Of a stretch of DNA of 64,000 nucleotides, positions 11,401 to 21,980 are shown piece after piece. The stretch comes from Diploscapter coronatus. Taxonomy: Eukaryota > Nematoda > Chromadorea > Rhabditida > Rhabditidae. The stretch spans positions 15,957,201-16,021,200 of the forward strand of contig OZ038422.1 of the NCBI GenBank assembly GCA_964036155.1, written 5' to 3'. The notes beneath the pieces were generated by a model. The model ran no database searches. It was given only the letters and a program-made list of their open reading frames with translations, and was not told the origin of the DNA. The translations under genes were made by a program, and so were the position numbers. The stretch's first letter is position 1; each line of letters starts with the position of its first letter.

Positions 11401-14400
11401 GACCAAAATCTATGGTATCTCTGAATCATATTTCAACGTGAAAAATAGATTTTTTGTTTAATCTTGGTTTACATTTTCAAAAATATAATGTTAGAAGAAA
11501 AAACTTACTGCTTGACCCTGTGCACATTGCTCTCATTAACCACCTGCTTGCTTTCATCCCTCTTCGTCTGCCTGTCTCTGCTCTCCTCCTTCCTCCTCGA
11601 CGTCTCTGCAGTCACAGGCACTTCCTTCCGGACTTCAACCGACTTCTTCTCGGCTGTCACTGGAATTGGCTGAGGGGGCAGCTTGTTTCCCCTTGCATTT
11701 CTTCTCTGCGCATCCAGCAATTCGATCAGTTTGCTCGGATCCGATTTCGACTGAAAGTTATTGATTTGAATACACTTCAATGAAATAAAAGAAAAAAATA
11801 TAGAGATGGAATATTTCAAATTTCTAAACATCGTTTAAGCTAATTGCACATAACACAGAACATAGTACATAGATTAGAGTTTTTTTAAAATTAGATTCAA
11901 AGGGCATCAGATAAATCTCATAAAATTTGGAAGGAAAATTAATAACCTTTGAAGAAAAAATTGTTCTTTTTTTTCAAGAAAAAAGTCTACCGCTTTGAGT
12001 AGCTGTTTGATGTCGCCCTGCCTGAAGACAATGCTCTCAGAGGAAGACTTTGCCTGGCTCTGCTGCTGACTCGACTCGGGTCCTTCCAGCTGTGTCTGAC
12101 CGATGCGGCTGATATCTCCGAACACCTCTTCGAATCGAGGTCTGGGGAGACGAGATCCAAGTGGGACGCCTAAAAACGTCTATTTTGACCAATTATTATT
12201 TAAAAACTAAACTTTTCATAAATTTTCATAAGCTGGAGACAAAAATAGAATTATTTAAAAAAAAAAAAATAGGAAAAACTTTTCCATCAAATAAGGTAAA
12301 TTTTAAACAAATGAAACAAAAATCCCACCTTTAGGAGTGCTAACGATATGCTGTCCAGGAGAGCTGGGAATGCTGGTCGAGAAGACATTGAGCATGGAAT
12401 TGTCCTGACTTGCAAGAGCAGAAGTCTGATGTCTGATCGAAGTAGAAGCAGAAGGCGATGAGGGAGAGTGGACTGGAATTTTCGAACGCAGGCTTCGCAG
12501 ACGGTCAAGGGTCGGGTTCTGAAGGATGAGAAGATACAAATGTTACAGCTTTCAAAATGTAGTTTTTAGTAACGAAAAAATGATGAAATAGCTTTGAAAA
12601 GTATCTTGTTCTTCGAATTTAGATCTAAAATTTCATCCAAATAGTTTCAAAACAACTTCATTTTGAATGTCCCACCTTTGCCTTAGCGTTGTGCATAATT
12701 TCCTCCTGGAGCTTCCTCTGTATCTCCTCTGCGTCTTTCGAGTTCTCCTTGATCTTCAACGGTTCCGCTCTGTTGTGCTGTTGCTGTGTTTTGTCCATCT
12801 GAGCGAGTGGAGAGTAGGGGCTGTGGGCCTGAGGACGGGGTGGGGTGTGGTATGAGGGCTCCCAACTGTTCTCCTTCTCGTGGTTCAGATTCTCCCATCT
12901 GAGGAAAAAAAACAAAATGAATAAATTGAATAGTTCTGCTCGCTTGAGCGAAAATTTTGAGATTCGAAATGGGAAATTTCTTGAAAAACATTAAAAATTT
13001 GAATATAGATCATCAAATAAAAATTTCACGAACCTGCCATCGAGTTCACAGAACTTAGACCGAGGCGAGTTTTCGAACTGCTTTTCCTCTTCCAGAATGC
13101 GAGCTCGAGCTTCCACTGAAAGGTTTACGATTTTTCAATTAAAATTCTGAATTTCCAGATTGAAGTTTGAACAGAAAATTTAGAACTGATTCAGGAAATT
13201 GCAAAAATAAGCATTCCTTGAGCTTGGTCAGACTTTCTTTTCACTCTGACAGCGAAAATCTTCCCACCTCCATCGACGAACTCATCGCTGTCAGAGAGCC
13301 GTTCTTCCCATTCCTCTTCTTTGCCTCCCATCTGCCTTTCCCGCGTCGATTCCTTCAGTGCTTTTAGAGTCCGGTCTGCACAGCTGGATTTGATCGATGA
13401 ACGGGGGAATTCTTCGGCAAAACGACGCGAATTCGGAACTGAAAATAAACTTGAAAAATTTTATGATCAGGGATGTTGATTGAGTGTCGATTTGTGCCAA
13501 CCCTACCCGACCCGAACTTGATCCACGAGTTAGTCCAACACCACGACTCCGACCCAACCCTTATCCTGAAAGGGTCATCATGGTCGGGGTTCGGAACAAA
13601 AATTCCTGTTTGTGATTTACTCTCGTCAAACTCGTTCAATATATGGAGATTCAAAAGTATTCCTGATTTAAAGCCTACCCGAATAGATATCGGACTCGTT
13701 CGCCCTGGACATGGTCTCCTCTGTGATCGTGCTCAGTCTGTCATCGATTTGTGCAACGCTGCAAAAACAATTAATAAAAGTAGTATCATAAAAATTGAAT
13801 GAATATGCACATTTTGAGCCAATTAATAAAAAAGTAATAAGTTATCCATAAGGTATAGAATAGGAATTTGGTAATAGAATGCTGGATATGGAACTTTTCA
13901 ACTCAAAAAATTCATTTATATGATGATAATTTTATAATTTTTTTCGGTGCTACTTTTATTAATTGCCCTGCAAAATATCGAACGATTCGAAGAAACGTGT
14001 CAAAATCTCAATTCCTCACCTCCTGCTGTGTGTAAAACTGGGAGTAGTTTTGTCCTCGAATGCAGCCGATTCCACGATCTCCTCTTCGTACACTCCGTCT
14101 TCTGAAAAAAAAAACTTGATTTTTTCGTCGTCTAATGAGGAAAGTACGAAATTTTGGAAATAGAGTTTGCTGATGAGAGCATTCATATCCTTTCTCTCGA
14201 ATAATATTTTCAAGGACTTATCATTTCGCATTTCCCTACCCTCACTGTATCTTCCGACAATAGACTTGGGTGCCTGTTCTTCTGCTCTGCCTCGGCTTCT
14301 GCTCCTGATCTGTCCCTGCCCAATTTCACGCTCTTCGTCAGACACGATCTCATTCTCCGCGATCGACTCGTCGGGCAGATCCTCCATCACGTTCAGCATC

Positions 14401-14417
14401 GAATCATAGTCGTCCAT
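8491..14417 (-). CDS. spd-2: SPD-2 / CEP192 centrosome scaffold protein, about 855 residues
   Basis: Centrosomal protein needed for centriole duplication and for recruiting pericentriolar material in the early embryo. I modelled about 18 phase-consistent exons; the first starts at ATG 14417 just after an acceptor-like TTTCGCAG, and the last ends at 8491. The N-terminus is acidic (MDDYDSMLNVMEDLPDES), followed by charged, Ser/Pro-rich low-complexity sequence to about residue 470. The conserved C-terminal half starts near YTTRILFGCVSLNDQLK. It contains LLGWGDTAKLDVV and FELRNSGRREAY, which match the CEP192/SPD-2 ASH-like beta domains (compare GYGGTSN...RNTGSR in human CEP192), then RIYWGEELLRRRL. 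C. elegans SPD-2 is 824 residues, close to this model. The call rests on the C-terminal domains and length; the N-terminal half is too divergent to add support. An intron (13439-13678) carries a GC-rich repeat. Confidence 0.8.
8610..8631. repeat. AT dinucleotide microsatellite
   Basis: About ten AT units in the last intron of spd-2. Confidence 0.8.
13470..13678. repeat. GC-rich dispersed repeat in a spd-2 intron
   Basis: The intron 13439-13678 contains CCCTACCCGACCCGAAC, then CCGACCCAACCC and GGTCGGGGTTCGG. This is far more GC-rich than the surrounding introns. Similar ACCCGACC-type words occur near 38620-38835 and 61295-61385, so this looks like a dispersed element rather than gene sequence. 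Confidence 0.45.
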
Positions 14418-15549
14418 GTCTGCGAAATAAAGAATCTTCGAAAAGGCAACAGAAGAGGAAAGAAACGGAGAAATTCGACGATTTAGTAAACTTTGATAGG
14501 AATAAATGAGTTTTGTAGATAATGTTCTTGAAATATGCACCGATCAATACCAATTGGAAAGAATTTCAACAAGAAATATGAAAACCAAAACTGCAGAAAG
14601 GGTCAAATTTTGAGAATTGACAGAAAATTGAAATAAAAAGTCCAATTCAAGGTTTTTGAAAATTTAGTGAGCAAAAAAGTTGCGTAGATGATGTTCTTGA
14701 AGTGCCGCTCATCGATCAATTCAGACTCGACAAAATTTGAAGGTAAAAACGGGAAAATAACAAGAACAAGCGAAAAATGGCAGAAATGAATGAAGATGCA
14801 AATTCGAATCGATGCATTTGCCGCTCTTGTAAACACCGTGTACATGATAAGTTGCAATTTCAAAATCGTCGTTATCAGATTCGGTGAACCATTCATAGAA
14901 ATAAACTTTGGCCAGAAAATAATATCAGGAAGTGTGCCTATATACTCATGATAATTACCGGTGTAGAAGTACAAATTTTGTACATTTAGCTGATCGGTTT
15001 TGGTTAAATCTCTTGATCAAAAATTATTTTTATTTCATTTTTTTCACGAATATCTTAGTTAGACTGGAATAATCTCTTTGAACAATAAATGGTAATAGAA
15101 TATGATTCTCATGAGCCTGTTTGCGCTCTCTGGATTTATAATTTTACGAATCAGCAATAAAATAATGCGAGTTTCATGCCTATTCACATTGATTTATTAC
15201 ACATATCGTCTGGGGATTCATTCTTTGACTTTAAATAGTATACAAAACAATATCATTTCAAGTATTGACATCGAGCATTATTTTATAGTTAAAGAAGATA
15301 AATTTTGAAAAAAAAACATTGAAACAATGAAAACTGAAAGTAATTGACACAAATTTCGCACCGAAAAGTAACTCATAAAATACTCATTCGTGCGTACCAG
15401 ATCATTAGATATACCATTTCTGAGTTTATGATATGCTTATTTCTTTACAAATTTTATAATATTATTAATTCTAGTATAGTCAGATTGAAAAAAGCATAAA
15501 TTAGCTTCAACAACCTATAATATTATTATTAAATTTAATCGTATGTTAT
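14418..15549. other. Spacer upstream of spd-2 with a diverged tandem duplication
   Basis: GTAGAT-ATGTTCTTGAA followed by CGATCAAT occurs at about 14517-14550 and again at about 14684-14720. This suggests an old tandem duplication of about 170-190 bp. A 123-codon open frame on the minus strand (14603-14974) is hydrophobic, has no splice support and is not called. The remainder (15000-15540) is AT-rich with nothing recognised. Confidence 0.4.
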
Positions 15550-17209
15550 CTAAAGAACTACCTTCCTAATATGTTCTCCACTTATCACATGCTTGATAAT
15601 ACTATCAACGCTATCATTCTGAACGCAACATCTACCGCATTTTAATTGCTTCTAAATATTCAGATATTAACAGATTTGCTAGTAGGTTAAAATTATCTAA
15701 ATTATTACCGGCATTTTAAATTCACTTTTCATTATTTCAAACAGTTCCAACCTTTGATTTGATGTCAGATTTTCTAAATTAGTTCTGAGTTCGGTCACTT
15801 TACTTTTTAGTTCAATAGCTGAATTTAACAATTATTTTAACATTATTCGTGCTTCATTACATTTTAATCTATCACTGCAATTTGTGATTTTAACTCCATT
15901 CAAAAATGGTATGCGAAATTTCTTGTTTTGTTCGATTAACTGTTTCTGATTCAATATAACAGATTGAGCTTTCTGATTAGCTGGTGTAATAATAGGAGTC
16001 GGTACTGGATTTGTTGAGATCGGAACTGCTACTCCGAAGACCTAATAAATAAGGAGGTTTCGATAATTTATCAAAATGAAACCGAATTGAATGGTATGGT
16101 TGATACATTCGGTTTGACTTCTGCAAAAGGCATAGTGCCGACTGATTTGTCAACCTTCAAAACTTTCTTCGATTCTTCGATTTTTGGCTGTAGGGTTTCT
16201 GTTGATCTGTCAGCTTTAATTGAAACACTAGCATCACTCTAAAATTATAACTGTTAATTCATCGGCATTAAAATTATACCAAATTTAATTTTTTGATACT
16301 TTCCATCATTTTACTGAACTGGCTTGCCTCATCCTCGAATCGTTTCATTAGAAGAGCCTTGATTTTCTCTGCGATAGTCACAGTTGATGGATAGAGATTG
16401 ATAACCATTCTTTTCTTTTCAGATTCAAAAAATGCGTAACCAATATGGTCTCTAATTTTCGACATTGATAACCTGTTCAGTCGTTTTGTTTCTCATCACT
16501 TTTAAAGATATAAAATATACCAACAAAATCTCGCTAACAGAACGAATGCATTTTCATAATCGCTGTTTTCTATCAAGTTCATTGCGTTGCAATTCAGCTT
16601 TATCATTTCATCATAGTACCTAGAACATTTTCTAAACCTCGATTACATCTATGTATTAGACATGCATTGCAATTGGTACTGAATTTGAAACCTCCACCGA
16701 TTCCGCGAGTTTCTTTAACGTGTTTATTCTTTCCTCGGGATTCATCACCAATTCCATGCTATGCTTAGTACTCTTAAATCCAGAAAGAATAACAATTTAG
16801 ATATGAGATTTCTCACCTCGAATAGTTGACTCGTTCCAATAGCAGCTAACGTCGATTGAGTTGTACTTTCTGGGGTTTCCGAGTTAATGGATAACGTCTG
16901 CGTTTCTTTATTTGAAATTTTCCATTCAAACGGTTGCTCTTTCCCATTTTGCTTCGTTAATTCATCTAATTTTCTCCCTTCATTACCTGTCAACAATTAT
17001 TCATACTCATTGTAACTTTTGCAACCGTTTTCAGGACGATAACCTTCAGGTCTCCATGCAAATAGCCGTCTCTATACCATGTTTGCATATAATTTTTATC
17101 AAATGGACCTCTAGAAAGGTGAAAAGTTGTATAAAAATATTTTCAAAAGATCAACTGACTGTAGTTTTCCGTCGTTGTCAAAGTAGGCGTATGAAATCTC
17201 GTCATTCAT
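15550..17209 (-). CDS. Small GYF-domain protein with C-terminal C2H2-type zinc finger
   Basis: GYF domains bind proline-rich ligands in RNA-processing and translation-control proteins. The start ATG (17209) directly follows the acceptor TTTTTTCCCAG, as expected for a trans-spliced or UTR-spliced start. The first two exons join to give SYAYFDNDGKLQGPF and MQTWYRDGYLHGDL, matching the GYF consensus (GPF, M..W...G). Low-complexity Thr/Ser linkers and helical segments follow (PEERINTLKKLAES, YDEMIKLN, IAEKIKALLMKRFEDE). The C-terminal exons end in KCGRCC-x-H-x5-H spacing (LKCGRCCVQ, then IIKHVISGEH), as in U1/matrin-like fingers. Two junctions do not keep phase as read: the exon ending at about 17043 into the one starting at about 16991, and the exon ending at about 16691 into the one at about 16627. 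Either the assembly has small indels, exons are missed, or the gene is decaying. All other junctions fit. Confidence 0.55.
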
Positions 17210-17724
17210 CTGGGAAAAAATAAATCTGCCTAGAAATAGCTAAAAATCAGTCGATAGAAAAATGAGTCATCAAATTTTCAAGCGCACATGAAAAATCGCT
17301 AAACAGTCTTTATGAGATTAGAATCGATAGAAGAGTTTGATAGCAAACAAGACAGGAAAAAGAGAACGATTGCTCATTGCAAAAATGATCTCACTATCAG
17401 ATTTGTTCAAATCAGTCATTTTTAGAAAATAACTTCATTCCTATTTGTTTTAGTAGAATAATTTTACATTTCGAAGGAGTAATTCAGAAAAATATCCAAA
17501 GTTCAAGAGATCAACAATTTATTGTTGTATTTGGTTGAGTTCAAATATTTGCTCTGTCAAACCGTTTTCACAATTCTGATATGGCTATAGCCTTGATAAA
17601 AATAGACAACGAATTATTGTATTGAATTTAGAATCGGGAGAAGTTTCGAAAAGAAAAGAGGATGGTAACTACAGGAGACCGAATTTTTGCTGAAAAGCGA
17701 TATTCATATGTTATATTTCACTGA

Positions 17725-17880
17725 TTACAGGATGGCACAAGGCGAAATAGTGTCTAGATGGGAGATGAGACTGTCAAGCTGCTCTTCATTTTTAGTAAAA
17801 CCAAAATTCAACTTTATCCAAGTAGTTGAGAAATTATCAGCTATCCCCAAATGCAGTCCTACAAAATTTCTGTGTGAGGC
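17725..17880 (-). pseudogene. Orphan C-terminal coding exon, probably a broken gene
   Basis: A clean acceptor (ATATCAG) precedes 51 codons with a coding-like composition, including NFVGLHLGIADNFS and KLNFGFTKNEEQLDSLI, then stop. The NFGFTKNEEQLD-type ending recalls the C-termini of some PLP-dependent enzymes, but I do not assign a family. The only space for upstream exons before the next gene (18276) is 17881-18275. Most of that is a 106-bp palindrome (17954-18059) and one short minus-strand segment at about 18060-18130 (ERKANEAVMKRTRTIFEANK) that is open up to the palindrome. This looks like a gene remnant, perhaps interrupted by the element. Confidence 0.35.
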
Positions 17881-17953
17881 CTGATATTTTGACTTTGCTT
17901 TTCTTTTGAATTCTAAAATTAATTTTTCATAGCGCTTATTTTTCACAACACTA

Positions 17954-18059
17954 CTAACAAAGAATTGACCGGACGAATGGCAGCGTGATAGCCGCTCGGC
18001 TTCCGAGCGGTAGCCGGGCGACTATCACGCTGTCATTCGTCCGGTCAATTCTTTGTTAG
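17954..18059. mobile_element. Near-perfect palindromic foldback element, 106 bp
   Basis: Arms of about 47 bp begin CTAACAAAGAATTGACCGG and end CCGGTCAATTCTTTGTTAG, differing at only a few positions. The centre is GC-rich (CCGCTCGGCTTCCGAGCGG). It is almost entirely self-complementary and could extrude as a cruciform. The high arm identity suggests recent insertion or arm correction. Confidence 0.85.
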
Positions 18060-18275
18060 CCTCGAATATGGTCCTCGTTCTCTTCATAACTGCTTCATTC
18101 GCCTTCCTTTCTATAGTGATTTCAAAAGGACACGTTCTGATCCGGCACGAAGATGAAAAAGGAACATTTAGCTACGTTTCTGCATTTTGAAACTATTCTG
18201 ACAGAAAATTAAATTGATCATACATGTAGATATTCTTCCCAAATAATAAACATTTATTCCCAACTTAATTGAGTG

Positions 18276-19776
18276 CTAGAAATCCTCCGTCAATTTTGAT
18301 ATTTTTTTGAGAAAATACTTTAAGTATGAATCGTCGTAGATATCCATCAGATGGCTATCTCTTTGTCTGATTCGACTCCGCTCAGCCTTCGGTTTGAAGC
18401 AGGCTATTGCGACTCCAACATCTCCATTATTATTCTCAAAGTTGCCTGAAAATTATTCTTAACCGATTTCTCGAAGATATGGTTTGTCAGCATTTTTTAA
18501 TTTGAAAATTCGCATCATCAACTTCAAATTTGATTCACTAACTGAGTCTAAATCGAAATTGGATGGGGTAGGATGGTATTTCTTGAATTTCCGAAAAAGG
18601 GATAATCCGATAAAATTAGCTACCGTCTTCGTTGCAAACAAGTTTGATAAACGATTCGGGAGAATACACGTCACAGCACTCTCCGCCGTCGCACATGTAA
18701 ACATGAAACATGCCTTCGTATCCCTTCATATTGCAAGTATACTTCACGCTGAAATATCACTCTTATGAAAATTCATTTGGCAAACTAATTTGCTTGCCTG
18801 CAAGTTGTACTATCTGATATATTATATACTAATATAGGCTCTTCACGTTGGTACTTGTCCAGAGTATAATCTCCACATCTTTCCATGCTATCCCAATCGT
18901 AATCACGTGTTTGAATTGGGTTGCATTTCGCGCATCCTAAATATATGATTTTTCACTGGTGATTTTGTTTTAAAACTAGTCTCAATATTCATGTTGAGAC
19001 GTTGTAGGGCTACTTGTCGGTTTTGGAGTTGTAGTCGTCGTTGAAGAAGTTGTGCTTTCTATTGGCATTTCTGATGTTTCGGGAGTTGATTCTGTGCTAC
19101 CAATAGTCGTAGATGACATTGTTGAACTCATATCAGGACTCGTGGATTCTTCCATTTTAACAGTGGTTGACGGCATTTCGCTAGATTCACTTGAAAACGT
19201 CGTGGACGGTTCGGTCGATGTCGAACCAATTGTTGTATCCTGCTGAAAAAACCCCCGGTAAAATTCCATAGACACAAAAGTTAGCTTAGGATGGAAAGGC
19301 ATTGTTAGAATTAAAAAATGAAATCGAGTAATCATTGAAATTTCAATATTCGAAATGGAGGATCGATAAAAAATAAAAGTATCACAACCGATACCTTCCT
19401 AAGTCTATTGTCAATAGCCGATACTTGAAACAGAATAAATTAAGCAAATATTCGAATATGTAAGGTGCGCATTGCGTATTTACAAATAGTCGTCTAATTG
19501 GTTATTTGAGCATGATGTAATAGCGTAAAATCTGCTGCAAACAGTGCGCGCATCAAAATTACGTTTCATTTATTTTGTCTCAAGTAATCAGTCGTTTACA
19601 ATAATCAGGATTTGAATTTTTACCTGACAAGGCTGGCACGGCATCTCAGTCTCTTCTGTCGTTGAATCTATCGGAGTAAGTGTAGTGAGTTCGGGATCAG
19701 GTTCTGGAACCGTTGGCATGCAGCTTGAAACAAGAGTAACTTTCAGCAGTGAAAGCAGGAATATTATGAGTATCAT
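18276..19776 (-). CDS. Thr/Ser-rich secreted protein with C-terminal Cys domain, 271 residues
   Basis: Exons 19776-19624, 19242-19014, 18936-18798, 18748-18624 and 18445-18276 join in phase. Residues 1-18 are a signal peptide (ILIIFLLSLLKVTLVSS). A short CMPTVPEPDPE segment and CQPC are followed by a Ser/Thr-rich mucin-like stalk of about 75 residues. A Cys-rich domain then begins RCAKCNPI and contains ERCGDY, TTCSVKYTCN, MCDGGECC and KLVCN. The tail is basic and helical. The third intron starts with GC (CTTGCAG|GCAAGC), because the frame otherwise meets a stop. The C-x2-C opening and later C...C...C order resemble the Cys domain of the gene at 4032-6658, so the two may be distant paralogues. 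Function unknown; an extracellular role such as cuticle, mucus or defence is inference only. AATAAA lies just past the stop. Confidence 0.75.
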
Positions 19777-20365
19777 GAATGATTTTGTAGAATCCCGAAT
19801 CGAAAGACGACTAGAACTCGCTTTCCCGACTAAATGAATGAAATCCGAAAAGGGCATTGGCCAGTTTCCTACGTGATTGTAAAGGACAAGAATAATTCTC
19901 TAGTCTACGACTATTTTATTCTTCAAATCAAGGCCTCTATTTTCTAACACAAAAATCTCTCTCGACCAATTATCCAGCCGATATCTTCCAAAGATTCGCG
20001 CAAGTGAGTTTGGCTAATTTGCTATTGTAAAGATCGAGTTCATCCAATGTTGGATTTTCCAACTTTATCTTCCTGCACGTATGATTTTATGATCAAGAAT
20101 TTTGTCGATTCAGTTTATTCAAAATACCATTTATTATATTGGAAAAATCAATCTTCAAATTAAGAAAAGCTCTTATAGATTGAGTACTTTTTGGTGAAAA
20201 CGAATCTTCCTATTAATTTATAGTACTTGTCTTGAAGTATTCGTCGAGTTTATTCTTCATCCGACTTATTTTTCTACAAGTTCGTCATCGCTTGTCTGTG
20301 AAAATATTGTCTAGTCCTTCTTCCTACTAACTGATTTTATTGATTTAGGTCAAAATTGTGGACAG
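19777..20365. other. Spacer, one coding-like minus-strand stretch
   Basis: Positions 19970-20074 (minus) are open after an acceptor (CGTGCAG) with coding-like content (LENPTLDELDLYNSKL) and a stop at 19970. No matching upstream exon with the right phase was found. The rest shows nothing recognisable. Confidence 0.3.
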
Positions 20366-20722
20366 ATGCGCAAAGAAGCTATGCAACTTATTCACGTGCT
20401 ACTTTTTCTGAGTTTACTTTTCTTTTTTTTGTAAGATATTGCCATTGGCCTGTCTTTCATGGATAAATTTTAATGATTTTGAGCAAAGACGAAAACATTT
20501 TGCTAGCTTTTCACAGTACGGTATGACGTTGCTGCTTATCCATCAGTCAATGAATGTTCAATTTCGTACGATGTTTATAAATCTGTTGATGATAATTGTA
20601 TAAAAGGTGACAAATCGCTTGGTCAGTCGTGTTTCCTATATCCAAGAAAATCTTTATTTCGTCTCAATAAAACATTTTATTTTGTTGTGGATTCTCTCTA
20701 TCGCTGTCAGCATATCTGCTGA
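20366..20722 (+). CDS. Candidate small secreted protein (uncertain two-exon model)
   Basis: A possible first exon (20366-20430) encodes a hydrophobic leader (MQLIHVLLFLSLLFF) and ends at a good donor, GTAAGA. A following segment 20517-20722, after the acceptor TTTTCACAG, is open for about 67 codons with four to five cysteines (YDVAAYPSVNECSISY, QSCFLYPRKS, YRCQHIC) and ends in TGA. The two exons are one base out of phase as read, so an alternative junction or an indel must be invoked. Not recognised. Confidence 0.3.
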
Positions 20723-20817
20723 AAATGGCTAGGGAATTAATGTGTGATTGCTGCTTCAAGCTTAGCGGATAGTCAGACAAATTAGCTGATCGATGTAATT
20801 TCACACCAATTTATTAT

Positions 20818-20935
20818 CCTCAAACTTGGGCATTTCTAGGGAGGACGATCGTCAGAAACCCCTTGAGACTTACCCCCTATATATTTTTTGTCTGATGAAA
20901 GTGCTCCCTAGGTCTGAACTTGGGTAATTAAATCG
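20818..20935. repeat. Imperfect inverted repeat containing an SL1-like 16-mer
   Basis: The inner parts of the two ends pair imperfectly: CTAGGGAGGACGATCGTCAGA on the left against the reverse complement of the right, CTAGGGAGCACTTTCATCAGA (plus strand TCTGATGAAAGTGCTCCCTAG). The right end carries TTTAATTACCCAAGTT on the minus strand (20917-20932), identical to 16 bases of the nematode SL1 leader. There is no splice donor after it, so it is not an SL RNA gene. Confidence 0.4.
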
Positions 20936-21159
20936 TAAAAACGTAAAATGTGGAAATCGTTAATAAAAAGCAAATTCGTTGAATTGTGGTAAGCGGCAAG
21001 GAATGCTGCTTTTATCTCGAGATAGAAAGGTGGGAGGAAAGAGGGAAGAAAACATTTTCTTGCATCGGGGATAGATTTAATCTGAAAACATCTTTAAAAA
21101 GTGTGATTTTTCTACGAAATGGAAAAAAGCGAAGGTCGCAGTTCGCGACATCTGCACAG

Positions 21160-21541
21160 ATGACTCTAGAGTAAGACTAATTGTCGTAAACAAAATTCAG
21201 TCTGTTCATATTTTAGGAGACTCTCGATAAATGTCCTAAGAAATGATATAGTCACACAGACATCAAGGCTAAATTGTCCCGGCGGAGAATTCTTTTTCGA
21301 TGGTGTTTGCTGTAAATTGCCGGTACCTCCTGTAAGTTCGTTAGTCTAATTCATTGAGAAGATTTCCATCATGCAGGATCAGTCGGATAAATAACTGAAT
21401 CAGATACACCCTACTCTCTGTCCAAATGGGATGACATACAGCTTGCCTCCAAATAGACAATTTAATCATAGAAGCTTTTCATATGAAAAGTACTGTTGCA
21501 TACCTAATCCTGGTTACGAAGAAAATAGACTATTGTATCTT
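21160..21541 (+). CDS. Candidate small Cys-rich protein with CP-G...CC repeats
   Basis: Phase-consistent exons: 21160-21170 (short, ATG after CTGCACAG), 21218-21331 and about 21406-21541. The product carries two related modules, NCPGGEFFFDGVCC and LCPNGMTYS followed by YCCIPNPGY, then a stop. The CP-G-x(n)-CC pattern is common in nematode secreted Cys-rich proteins. No signal peptide is visible in this model, so the true first exon may lie further upstream. The start is the weakest part. Function unknown. Confidence 0.4.
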
Positions 21542-21980
21542 TAGTGAATTCTGAAGATAGAATAATTAATTTTAAAAAATCCATTCCGTTCGTGCTATAT
21601 GATAAGCTATAAATAAAATGAATCAAGTTTATCTTCGACACATTTGCGAATTTCTCAGCAAAAAATTATTTCCTGTATCACATCTCGGAACACATTGTGC
21701 AATACGATGAACATTCTACACATGTAAAAGTGCAAAATTAGAAAATGTCATGGATATTACGCACTATCATCTAAAATTACAAAAGACCAGCAAAATTGAA
21801 AAAGAAATCATAGAGACTGAAATAAAATAATTTGAGTACAATGATAAATGCAAAAATTATCGAAAAATAAACACAAATGCAGTCAAATTATATTTGACAA
21901 TACAATAAATAAGTGAGATAATTTTGACACGTCGCGACCATTTTTGGAGTAAATAAATAAATAACTAGAGAATCGACTTT

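Noticed and set aside
14603..14974. 123-codon hydrophobic frame (minus)
   Set aside because: It overlaps a diverged tandem duplication, has no motif, and codon composition follows base composition.
15550..17209. Transthyretin-like or neuropeptide identity for the small minus-strand gene
   Set aside because: There is no signal peptide, and the GYF motif explains the N-terminal conservation better.
18068..18190. 40-residue plus-strand frame with a leader-like start
   Set aside because: The opposite strand is equally open across the same bases, and no second exon or motif supports a gene; left as undecided.
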